Shown: piece after piece, positions 7,477 to 14,730 of the stretch
How positions within the stretch are numbered: position 1 is the first letter of the stretch
How the letters are laid out: every line of letters begins with the position of its first letter
Assembly: GCA_020631035.1 (NCBI GenBank)
Contig: JAHDIA010000013.1
Span: 1-20,166, forward strand
DNA from: Chitinophagales bacterium
GTDB taxonomy: Bacteria; Bacteroidota; Bacteroidia; Chitinophagales; UBA2359
DNA length: 20,166 bases
Reading direction: 5' to 3'
Program-made: the position numbers and the translations under genes
The notes under the pieces: generated by a model
The model's input: the letters and a program-made list of their open reading frames with translations, nothing else
Database searches by the model: none
What the model was told of the DNA's origin: nothing

Positions 7477-7546
7477 GAATGTGGAGTTACGAATATAACA
7501 GAAAATGCTAAGCTATTCTAAACTCGTAATTCTACACTCTAAATTC
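7477..7546. repeat. Post-stop dispersed repeat, copy 1
   Basis: GAATGTGGAGTTACGAAT at 7477-7494 matches 16041-16058 at 17 of 18 positions; both lie immediately after a stop codon on the plus strand (nucleoside transporter here, aminopeptidase P there). A related tail, CGTAATTCTACACTC and following at 7525-7546, resembles 16101-16127. GAGTTACGA at the left and TCGTAATTC at the right are near-complementary, so a weak stem is possible. Confidence 0.6.
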
Positions 7547-7607
7547 AAATTACGGAACGTTTGAGTCTTTCAAACGATGGCGACTCCCTGCTGTCCATTT
7601 GTACTCA

Positions 7608-7696
7608 CTACTGCTCTAAGCTGTTCAGCAAGGTCGTCGTTTGTCTGCTTTTGAGCAGCCTTCACTACTTCCTGCTTCACTAGCTTATAGCAGTAG
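7608..7696. repeat. Long inverted repeat with internal hairpin
   Basis: CTACTGCTCTAAGCT at 7608-7622 pairs with AGCTTATAGCAGTAG at 7682-7696 with a single mismatch in 15. Inside the 59-nt loop is a perfect small hairpin CTGCT-TTTG-AGCAG (7645-7658). No open frame covers it. It could be a folded RNA or a degenerate mobile element; no second copy was seen in this window. Confidence 0.55.
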
Positions 7697-7779
7697 CTCA
7701 TATCATTGCCATCAGGCGTATTTTAGCTCATTTTTTTCTTCGTTTGTACTTCTTCTATTCTAAAAAAGCCATTTCGTAG

Positions 7780-7827
7780 CTTTAAGCATTTTACTTAAAG
7801 TAAAAAACAAGCAAGTTTGCAACTTGC
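7780..7827. repeat. Double-hairpin dispersed repeat, copy 1
   Basis: Hairpin 1 is CTTTAAG (7780-7786) with CTTAAAG (7794-7800). After a 10-nt A-rich spacer hairpin 2 is GCAAGTT-TGC-AACTTGC (7811-7827). The copy at 18986-19045 has the same order, a spacer of 11 nt, and GGAAGTT-TGT-AACTTCC as hairpin 2, so the stem pair C-G is replaced by G-C. Confidence 0.7.
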
Positions 7828-8023
7828 AAGGCTTATCATCATTAGTATTGAATGTAATCATTTGACAAGTTTAGGGGCAAATGGTAATTATGTGATGAAG
7901 CAATAATGCAAAAAAACAATTTTCTGTTTACTCAATATCTCCAATTATCGCCTATAACTAACACAAAGCAGACATTTTATATTAATTTTTTGTTACTTAA
8001 TGGACATGCATTAGAATAAGCTG

Positions 8024-8031
8024 TACTTTTG
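8024..8031 (+). promoter_or_regulatory. Candidate -7 promoter box for the helicase gene
   Basis: TACTTTTG matches TAnnTTTG, 31 nt before the ATG at 8063. A TTTG at 7989-7992 is too far upstream (31 nt) for a standard -33 box, so only the -7 element is supported. Confidence 0.35.
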
Positions 8032-8062
8032 CATCTTTATTCCATCCTCAAAATACCTGTGA

Positions 8063-11000
8063 ATGAGGCTTCTTGATAAAAGTTATATACAAAATTACAT
8101 TAATAGGAACGCATCCTCTACGATTCAAAACCGTGGCAAAAGTATTTATAAGGGCAACCGCTGGCAATTGGTGAGTTTTAATAAAGACAAAGCTACTGCT
8201 ACTTTTAAGGTGGAAGGGACTGGTTATCAAGAATATCAGCTTAGTTTGAGAAATATTTTTTCGGATAAAATTTCAGGTAATTGTACTTGTCCTTATGATT
8301 GGGGACCAATGTGTAAGCACGAAGTGGCGGTTTTGATGGCATTAGAGGAGACAATGGATGAAAATCTCGAAGAGGCAGAAGCAGAAGCCTTGGAGCTAGA
8401 AGCTTCAAAAGCAGAAGTAGTAGAAGACATAGAATGGGAGGAGCCAAGTAGTGCAGGTGGACAGCCAGGAGACAATATCACAAGGGTCAAATTGGGTAAA
8501 ATTTCGCATTTGATCAATTATGCCAATACATCTGGCAAGATGGTCAATAAAGCAGAAACCTACCTCAAATTTGGTTATATCGAAAAGTTGGTGGTTGATG
8601 GCACCAAGGCTTGGGTAGAGGTGTATGATGGAGTAAATTGGTTCAAAGTTTCTATTGCAAGGGTCAATAACAATGAGTTGGAGGCAGTTTGTAGCTGTCC
8701 CAACAGACAATACAAATTGTGTGAACACAAGGTAGCAGGGCTCTTGTATATCCGCAAATTAAAAGGGGAATACTTATTTGAACAACTAAAAGACTATTCG
8801 GTCGAAAAACAGAGTTTGTTGGAAGCCTATGGTTTTAGTTTGGAAGATAAGTGGACAGATAAGTTTCGATTCAACTTTAAAAATGGAAACCTACAACTGG
8901 AAGTATTGGACAAATCGCTCAAAAAATTGAGCAAAGCTTCAGAGTGGAAATCCGTTATTCGCAAAATCAACAAGCACAAAACGCCCGATAAACTGTTGAG
9001 ACAAACAGGGGAGGAAACCGAATGGCAGACAGACTGGGAATTGGGCTATGGTATTTATTTTACCAAAGAAAAAGAACTGCCCGATGTACGCATTGTTCGA
9101 TTGATTGGTAAGACGAATTTAGATGGCAACCGTTTTAAGTCTAATCTAAAAGATGTAAGTGAAGTGGAGGTGGAAATGTTGCCTCCAATGGAAGATGATT
9201 CAGTTGAAATCAATCATTTACTGAAAAAAGTCAGCAAGCACAATTTGGCAAATTATCTAGGACGTAGTCAATCTTCTTCTTTGTACTTTTATGGTTTTTC
9301 AGATGAAGAGTTTTTTACTGCTCAAAATTACCTTTGGAACAACTTTAACAAACTATTGCCACTCCTAGAGGAGAAAATTGTAGGAGAATTGGTGCCCAAT
9401 AGAGCCATCAAGACAAGCAATTTTACCCAATATGAAGTTGCCAAAGATAAGGTGACTATGGTATTTGAATTGAGGGAAGCGGATGGTTTTCTTGCTTTAG
9501 AGGGCTTTTTGTCCATCAATGGTGAACAGTACTTATTAGATGAGTTGGAACGAAAAAGCTTTTTGTTTGTAAGTCGAGATGCACGTTTGCACTTGTTGGA
9601 CAGCATTGATACAGCCATATTGTATGAAAACTTTTTGTCAAAAAAAGGATACCGCATCCATAAGAATACTTTCTTAGATTTTTACCAAGAATTGTTACTA
9701 CCCTTGATGGAACATTATGAAGTAACAATGGATGTTGACATCGAAATTGAGCAAAAAACATTAGAAGGTAGCAAACGAATTTATATAGAAGAAGCAGAAG
9801 ACTTTCTGGTTTTTAGACCCAAGATTGCTTATGGAGATGTAGAGGTTAACTTACATGGAAACGAAAAAATCATCATTCAAGGTAAAAGCCAAGGAAAGTA
9901 CATTGAGGTCGTTCGTTCTTTTACATTGGAGAAGGAATTTAAAGAAGTCATAGAATCTTTTCACCATTTGTTTCCAGATCAAGGGGTACAAGGTTTTTAT
10001 GCACTCAACATCAAAGAGGTATTAAAAGATGGGTGGTTCTTTAAAGTGTTTGAAAACTTTAAGGAGCAAGGTATAGAGGTGTTTGGTTATGACAAGCTCA
10101 AGCGTTTTAAATACAATCCAAATCGTCCCGACTTTAACCTGGTTGCTTCATCTGGTATTGATTGGTTTGATGTAAAGATGGAGGTAACTTTTGGAGATTT
10201 AAAGGTGGATCTCAAAACGATCCAACAAGCCATTATGCGCAACGAAAACTTCATTCGCTTGGGAGATGGTTCTTTGGGTTTATTGCCTGAAGAATGGCTC
10301 AAAAAGAACGAATTGTTGTTTAAAATGAGTGAGGTCAAAAAAGACAGTTTACAGATCTCCAAATTGCATTTTTCTTTGGTTGATATTTTGTTTGAGCAAC
10401 TGGACGATACAGAGATATTAAAAGAAATAGAAACTAAAAAACGAAAACTACTCAACTTTGACCAAATAAATGCTTACGACAAACCCGAGGAAGTATTGGC
10501 AGATTTGAGAGACTATCAGTTGAGTGGATACAATTGGATGTGTTTCTTAGATGAATTTGGTTGGGGAGGATGCTTGGCAGATGATATGGGGTTGGGTAAA
10601 ACAGTACAAGTATTGACTTTCTTACAAAGTAGGGCCAATCTCAATCCTAAACAAACGAATTTAATTATTTTGCCTACCTCGCTTATTTTTAACTGGCAAG
10701 ATGAAATTCGTAAGTTTTGTCCAGAGTTAAGTTATATGGTACACAGAGGTTCGGACAGAGCAAGAAATACCGATGGTTTTGCGGAGTATCATCTCATTTT
10801 AACGACTTATGGCATTTTGGTCAGAGACATTGAAATGTTGCAAGATTACAATTTTAATTACATTGTATTGGACGAATCACAGGCCATCAAGAACCCAAAC
10901 TCTAAGCGATACAAAGCGGTTCGCTTGCTCAAAGCCCACAATCGTTTGGTATTGACAGGAACCCCCATCGAAAACAATACCTTTGATTTGTTTGCACAAA

Positions 11001-11896
11001 TGAACTTTCTCAATCCAGGTTTGCTAGGAAGCATGCGCTTTTTTAAGGAGGAATTTTCCAAGCCGATTGATAAGGAGGGGGATAAAGAAAAGGTGGTGCA
11101 ACTCAAAAAGATGGTGTATCCTTTTTTGCTTAGAAGGACCAAGGAACAAGTGGCAACCGAATTACCTGAAAAAACAGAATCTATATTGTTCTGTGAAATG
11201 ACACCCAAGCAACGTAAAATTTACGATACTTACAAAATCAACTACAGAGAACGCATCATCGAAAAGATGAATTCTGAAGGTTTGCACAAAGCGAGGTTCT
11301 TTGTATTGGAAGGTTTGCTTAAATTGCGCCAAATTTGCGATTCGCCTGCCTTGCTCAACAATACAGAGGAAGTATTTGAGAATGATTCCATCAAAATAGA
11401 AACCCTGACTGAGCACATCATGGAAAAAACAGGAGAACACAAAATCTTGGTGTTCTCTCAATTTGTCAAAATGTTGGGCTTGATTAGAACCAAAATGGAC
11501 GAGAAGGGCGTGGTCTATGAATACCTAGATGGGTCAACCAAGACCAAAGACCGAGAAAAAGGTGTCAAGCGTTTTCAAAACGATGAAAACTGTCGGGTTT
11601 TCCTCATCAGTCTCAAAGCGGGTGGGGTAGGACTCAACTTGACCGAGGCAGACTATGTCTATTTAGTAGATCCTTGGTGGAATCCAGCCGTAGAGGCGCA
11701 AGCCATTGACCGTACCCATAGAATTGGGCAAACCAAAAAGGTCTTTTCCTACAAAATGATTTGTAAGGAAAGTATCGAAGAAAAAGTACTCAAGCTTCAA
11801 GATAAGAAAAAGGCATTGGTAACCGATTTGATCAGTGCCGAAAGCAGCTTCTTCAAATCTTTAGGAAAAGAGGACATAGAAGAGCTATTCCGCTAG
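8063..11896 (+). CDS. SNF2-family DEAD/DEAH-box helicase with tandem SWIM zinc fingers
   Basis: A 1277-residue cytosolic ATP-driven DNA translocase of the SNF2/Rad54-like superfamily 2. The N-terminus has two SWIM zinc fingers with identical spacing, CxC-x7-CxH: C74, C76, C84, H86 and C210, C212, C220, H222. They are joined by a very acidic linker (about residues 94-125). A long middle region of low recognisability (about 230-800) follows. The motor has motif I LADDMGLGKT (Lys846), motif II DESQ (937-940), motif III VLTGTPIENN, and in the second lobe LKAGGVGLNL, DPWWNPAVEAQAIDRTHRIGQ with Arg1217 and Arg1220. Proteins of this build are common in Bacteroidota and other bacteria; the physiological role is unclear, with transcription recycling or DNA repair as possibilities. 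Its ATG is preceded by a TACTTTTG box; no partner gene is adjacent. Confidence 0.94.
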   Translation: MRLLDKSYIQNYINRNASSTIQNRGKSIYKGNRWQLVSFNKDKATATFKVEGTGYQEYQLSLRNIFSDKISGNCTCPYDWGPMCKHEVAVLMALEETMDENLEEAEAEALELEASKAEVVEDIEWEEPSSAGGQPGDNITRVKLGKISHLINYANTSGKMVNKAETYLKFGYIEKLVVDGTKAWVEVYDGVNWFKVSIARVNNNELEAVCSCPNRQYKLCEHKVAGLLYIRKLKGEYLFEQLKDYSVEKQSLLEAYGFSLEDKWTDKFRFNFKNGNLQLEVLDKSLKKLSKASEWKSVIRKINKHKTPDKLLRQTGEETEWQTDWELGYGIYFTKEKELPDVRIVRLIGKTNLDGNRFKSNLKDVSEVEVEMLPPMEDDSVEINHLLKKVSKHNLANYLGRSQSSSLYFYGFSDEEFFTAQNYLWNNFNKLLPLLEEKIVGELVPNRAIKTSNFTQYEVAKDKVTMVFELREADGFLALEGFLSINGEQYLLDELERKSFLFVSRDARLHLLDSIDTAILYENFLSKKGYRIHKNTFLDFYQELLLPLMEHYEVTMDVDIEIEQKTLEGSKRIYIEEAEDFLVFRPKIAYGDVEVNLHGNEKIIIQGKSQGKYIEVVRSFTLEKEFKEVIESFHHLFPDQGVQGFYALNIKEVLKDGWFFKVFENFKEQGIEVFGYDKLKRFKYNPNRPDFNLVASSGIDWFDVKMEVTFGDLKVDLKTIQQAIMRNENFIRLGDGSLGLLPEEWLKKNELLFKMSEVKKDSLQISKLHFSLVDILFEQLDDTEILKEIETKKRKLLNFDQINAYDKPEEVLADLRDYQLSGYNWMCFLDEFGWGGCLADDMGLGKTVQVLTFLQSRANLNPKQTNLIILPTSLIFNWQDEIRKFCPELSYMVHRGSDRARNTDGFAEYHLILTTYGILVRDIEMLQDYNFNYIVLDESQAIKNPNSKRYKAVRLLKAHNRLVLTGTPIENNTFDLFAQMNFLNPGLLGSMRFFKEEFSKPIDKEGDKEKVVQLKKMVYPFLLRRTKEQVATELPEKTESILFCEMTPKQRKIYDTYKINYRERIIEKMNSEGLHKARFFVLEGLLKLRQICDSPALLNNTEEVFENDSIKIETLTEHIMEKTGEHKILVFSQFVKMLGLIRTKMDEKGVVYEYLDGSTKTKDREKGVKRFQNDENCRVFLISLKAGGVGLNLTEADYVYLVDPWWNPAVEAQAIDRTHRIGQTKKVFSYKMICKESIEEKVLKLQDKKKALVTDLISAESSFFKSLGKEDIEELFR

Positions 11897-12177
11897 AATA
11901 TTTGCAAAATACACTAGAAAAGGCACCTTTTTTGCATTGACTTATTTTTTTCAGTAACAAAATAAGCAAGGAAGCGTATAAATAGGTGTGCCAAGTTAAT
12001 AAGATATTTCACTTAGAAAAATCCTTTCCAGTCTTATTAATCATTAAAAAATAAATTTAGTCAACTGTAAATTTACTGCCTTTGTGGCTGTAAAGAATAT
12101 GACTTAATTGTTGTTCCGACAAGTAAATCTTTGTATTTGTTTAGACGAAAAACAACAATTTTGAACAAGATAGTTAT

Positions 12178-12243
12178 ATGAAGAACATTTATATTTTGCT
12201 CGCTGGTTTCCTAACACCAGCGAGTAATTTCCCCCAAATTTAA
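12178..12243 (+). CDS. Possible 21-residue leader peptide
   Basis: An ATG at 12178 opens the frame MKNIYILLAGFLTPASNFPQ plus Ile, ending at TAA 12241-12243. The peptide is hydrophobic and looks like the start of a secretion signal. The perfect 9-bp stem-loop at 12199-12224 is inside the frame, so translation and folding would exclude each other. It may be an expressed leader of the kinase gene 118 bp downstream, a remnant of a lost gene, or chance. No homologue is known to me. Confidence 0.25.
   Translation: MKNIYILLAGFLTPASNFPQI
12199..12224. promoter_or_regulatory. Perfect 9-bp stem-loop in the leader of the TPR kinase gene
   Basis: CTCGCTGGT (12199-12207) pairs fully with ACCAGCGAG (12216-12224) around an 8-nt loop. 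It is GC-rich against an AT-rich background. No T-tract follows directly (TAATTT then C5), so it is not a classical terminator. Confidence 0.6.
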
Positions 12244-12312
12244 CCCTCATTTATAAAAAACCACCCTCTTAAAGTTTCCCTCTCAAATAACACTAAAAAT
12301 TACTTTATCATT

Positions 12313-12332
12313 TTGATTCTATATTGAATCAA
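12313..12332. promoter_or_regulatory. Palindromic site upstream of the TPR kinase
   Basis: TTGATTC and GAATCAA form a perfect 7-nt inverted repeat with a 6-nt spacer, ending 28 bp before the ATG at 12361. It has the geometry of a dimeric regulator site, or of a small hairpin near the ribosome entry region. Confidence 0.35.
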
Positions 12333-12360
12333 GTCCACCAAAATTAATTGGAAATAGAAT

Positions 12361-14316
12361 ATGTGTATCATCTTGTTGTATACTGCTCTTGGGAATGAAG
12401 AACACGCAGAAGTTGAACTTAAAGATTTAAAAATCAACGAGGATCTCTTCGCTTTTGAGTCATTCAACTCTGAAATTCAAGGAAGCTATTTAGATAGTAT
12501 CGCAGAATTGGCTCCAGATGCTGAATTAATTTATAAATCTTACCAAGAAGGTTTAGAGGCCGCCCGTAAAGGAGAATGGGAAGTGGCACTCAAACATCTG
12601 TCTTTAGCTTTAAAAGATTTAGGACGTCAGTCAGATTGGTATGTGAAAATATTGTGTACCATTGGAAATGTGCATTTGATTTGCAAAGAGAATAGCAAGG
12701 CCATTGGATGTTTTTTAAAGGCTTTGGAAAGTTCTCAAAGAGATGAGGAGTTGGCACGAATTTATGACTGTCTCGCAAAAGTTTACCACAATTTGTCTGA
12801 GTATGGTAAAGCACTCAAGTATTACCAAAAAGCACAATGGTTCAATGACAATATCACCAAAGATGAAAATCTTGCTGCCATTATTTCTGTTCATTTGGGT
12901 GGCTTTCATTTAGACCTGTTTCAGTTAGATAAAGCCGAGCAGTATTTCCATAAGGCAATTGCCATTTATGAGAAAAAACAATCTTTAAGAGAATTGAGTT
13001 TTTGTTATTCTTTGTTGTCTGATTGTTTGCAAGGACGTAGAATGTTTGCCGATGCACTCTTGAAATTGAACAAGGCATTGGACATTGCGCATACCCACGG
13101 ATACAATAGACTGGCCTCTGAAATTTTGTTGAAAATGGGAATGGTCTACATCAACTCTGGAGACCGTTATAAGGGGATGCTCTTTTTAGACGAAGCTTTT
13201 TATCAGTCTGAGTTGGTGGGGAACGAATTGATTTCTGGATTGATTTTAAATTTAATGGGGCAGTTCTCTACCAAGGACAATGACGCCGATGCTGCTATTG
13301 AGTATTTGTTGAGATCGGTAGAAAAGTTTGATACCAAAGGTAGAGAAGATCGTTTAGAAGCTACCTACGAAATTCTTGTCAATATGTACGAAAATCGTGG
13401 GGATTACAAAAAGGCATTGAGCTATAGCAAAAAAGCAAATAAACTCCGTTTTCAGTTTTGTAGAAAAGCAAAAGAGAAAAGACGTTTGTGTTTGGAAATG
13501 ATTAAAAAAGAAAAATTATTTTTAAATGAGCGTGAAATAAAACTAATCAAAAAAAGAAACGAACTGCAAAGATATATAGCGGAGAAAGACCAACATATTC
13601 AGGATTTAAACAGACAATTGGCGAGTTCCAATGAAGAGTTTAGGAGTTTGTCTTATGCTGCAGCCCACGACCTCAAAGAACCACTTAGAACCATTGGAAG
13701 CTTTTCGCAACTATTGTCTCGCAAAATTGAAGATACAGTAGAATTGGATCAAGAAGGCAGAGAGTATTTTGATTTTATTCAGGAGGGCATCAACCGTATG
13801 GACAATCTGTTAAAGGACTTAACCGAATATTCATCTCTTAAAGTGCCTGCCGAAGTAGTAGAAAAAGTAGATTTGAATCAAGCATTGGTCAATTCATTGT
13901 ACAATTTGGACAAAGAGATTAGACAAAGCGGTAGTATGATTACGGCAGACCGAATGCCTGTTATCACCAGCAGTTATCCAAAAATGGTACAATTGTTTCA
14001 ACAATTGATAGACAACTCTATTAAGTATTCGGGAGACGAATCGCCTGTGATCAAAATAAAAGTGGAAGAGAATGTAAATGAGTATACCTTTACTGTAAAA
14101 GACAAAGGGATGGGCATCGAAAGAAGTATGCAAAAAAAGGCTTTTCAAATGTTCCAAAAATTACACAACATAGGACAGTGCAAAGTAAAAGGATCTGGTA
14201 TTGGCTTGAGTATGTGTAAAAAAATCATTACCCAATTGGGTGGTAAAATATGGCTCAATTCCAATCTTGGCGAAGGATGTACCGTTTTCTTTACCATTCC
14301 CAAAATTGTCAAATAA
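12361..14316 (+). CDS. TPR-containing soluble sensor histidine kinase
   Basis: A 651-residue kinase. Residues about 55-370 form roughly eight tetratricopeptide repeats (for example YKSYQEGLEAARKGEWEVAL, YDCLAKVYHNLSEYGKALKY, VNMYENRGDYKKALSYSKKA), followed by a coiled-coil helix (about 375-425). The HisKA domain has the acceptor His436 in AAAHDLKEPLRTI; the HATPase has N box with Asn552 (QLIDNSIKYS), G1 at 581-585 (DKGMG) and G2 at 611-615 (GSGIG). There is no membrane helix, so the signal is intracellular and probably sensed through protein contacts of the TPRs. The ATG at 12361 is the only plausible start, since an in-frame stop lies two codons upstream. No response regulator is adjacent, so it is an orphan. 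It resembles the kinase cut by the left edge. An intrinsic terminator lies at 14405-14440. Confidence 0.94.
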   Translation: MCIILLYTALGNEEHAEVELKDLKINEDLFAFESFNSEIQGSYLDSIAELAPDAELIYKSYQEGLEAARKGEWEVALKHLSLALKDLGRQSDWYVKILCTIGNVHLICKENSKAIGCFLKALESSQRDEELARIYDCLAKVYHNLSEYGKALKYYQKAQWFNDNITKDENLAAIISVHLGGFHLDLFQLDKAEQYFHKAIAIYEKKQSLRELSFCYSLLSDCLQGRRMFADALLKLNKALDIAHTHGYNRLASEILLKMGMVYINSGDRYKGMLFLDEAFYQSELVGNELISGLILNLMGQFSTKDNDADAAIEYLLRSVEKFDTKGREDRLEATYEILVNMYENRGDYKKALSYSKKANKLRFQFCRKAKEKRRLCLEMIKKEKLFLNEREIKLIKKRNELQRYIAEKDQHIQDLNRQLASSNEEFRSLSYAAAHDLKEPLRTIGSFSQLLSRKIEDTVELDQEGREYFDFIQEGINRMDNLLKDLTEYSSLKVPAEVVEKVDLNQALVNSLYNLDKEIRQSGSMITADRMPVITSSYPKMVQLFQQLIDNSIKYSGDESPVIKIKVEENVNEYTFTVKDKGMGIERSMQKKAFQMFQKLHNIGQCKVKGSGIGLSMCKKIITQLGGKIWLNSNLGEGCTVFFTIPKIVK

Positions 14317-14404
14317 CAAAGATAATTTTATACACTAACTGCCTAACCAAAACCCTGTCGAAAGGCTTCCCCCCGCCTAGGTTTTGGGGTTTCAACAAAT
14401 TAGT

Positions 14405-14440
14405 AAGAGGTGACATCTTTTTAGAAGGTGTCACCTTTTT
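14405..14440 (+). terminator. Rho-independent terminator of the TPR kinase gene
   Basis: AGGTGACA (14408-14415) pairs fully with TGTCACCT (14429-14436); a G.T and two A-T pairs extend the stem outward to 14405. The loop has 13 nt and the stem runs straight into TTTTT (14436-14440). It lies about 90 bp after the kinase stop codon. Confidence 0.85.
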
Positions 14441-14502
14441 GTTATGGAATCAATGTTTCTAAAAACGATTGTTGCGAAGGCGACTGAACATTCTAATATA
14501 GC

Positions 14503-14541
14503 CCCGATAGTAGCGCTTACCTTGTAAAAGCGGATAGCGGG
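14503..14541. repeat. Structured hairpin repeat, copy B
   Basis: Same family as 3125-3161. Stem elements, outside to inside: CCCG/CGGG, GC/GC and TTAC/GTAA around a CTT triloop, with ATAGTA opposite GGATAG as internal loop. Relative to copy A the inner stem has a compensatory change, while the internal-loop purines are kept. Confidence 0.7.
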
Positions 14542-14689
14542 TAAATCAGTAGCGACGAAGCCCTAAACACTTGCTCCCAAAAAATAATTGAAAAATCACT
14601 TTACCTCAATCAATATTTTTTCTCCACTCGAATTAAAGAAGGTCTGAATATATCAAAGTTTTGGTGTAAAATTGCTAACTTGCATACAC

Positions 14690-14709
14690 AAGTACGTATA
14701 AGTACGTAT
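14690..14709. promoter_or_regulatory. Tandem 10-bp direct repeat upstream of the aminopeptidase gene
   Basis: AAGTACGTAT occurs twice in exact tandem (14690-14699 and 14700-14709), each containing the palindrome TACGTA. The 10-bp period places both sites on the same helix face. The array ends 21 bp before the ATG at 14731, a position suited to an operator or to repeat-length variation affecting expression. Confidence 0.45.
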
Positions 14710-14730
14710 TATTAAGACAAAAAAAATCAT

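Larger units (their letters stand above)
7473..8062. other. Long gene-free spacer with three structured repeats
   Basis: About 590 bp without a gene. It contains a post-stop repeat shared with the aminopeptidase gene (7477-7546), a long inverted repeat enclosing a small hairpin (7608-7696), a double-hairpin repeat shared with the leader of the NACHT gene (7780-7827) and a TACTTTTG promoter-like box (8024-8031) ahead of the helicase gene. Confidence 0.7.
11897..12360. other. Gene-free spacer with AT-rich inverted repeats and a GC-rich hairpin
   Basis: About 460 bp. A weak AAAAGG/CCTTTT stem (11918-11931) lies just after the helicase. CTTATTTT at 11941-11948 pairs with AAAATAAG at 11959-11966, and TTAATAAGA at 11996-12004 pairs with 12032-12040. 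A strong stem-loop is at 12199-12224, overlapping a 21-codon frame (12178-12243), and TTGATTC/GAATCAA is at 12313-12332 just before the TPR kinase. Confidence 0.6.
14317..14730. other. Gene-free spacer: terminator, hairpin repeat, upstream region of aminopeptidase gene
   Basis: About 410 bp. It holds a nested stem (CCAAAACC 14347-14354 with GGTTTTGG 14380-14387, and inside AGGC 14363-14366 with GCCT 14375-14378), the intrinsic terminator of the kinase gene (14405-14440), copy B of the structured hairpin repeat (14503-14541) and a tandem 10-bp repeat just before the aminopeptidase gene (14690-14709). Confidence 0.7.

Noticed and set aside
14347..14387. CCAAAACC/GGTTTTGG stem as the main terminator of the TPR kinase
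   Set aside because: No T-tract follows it; the stem at 14405-14440 with an immediate T5 is the better terminator.
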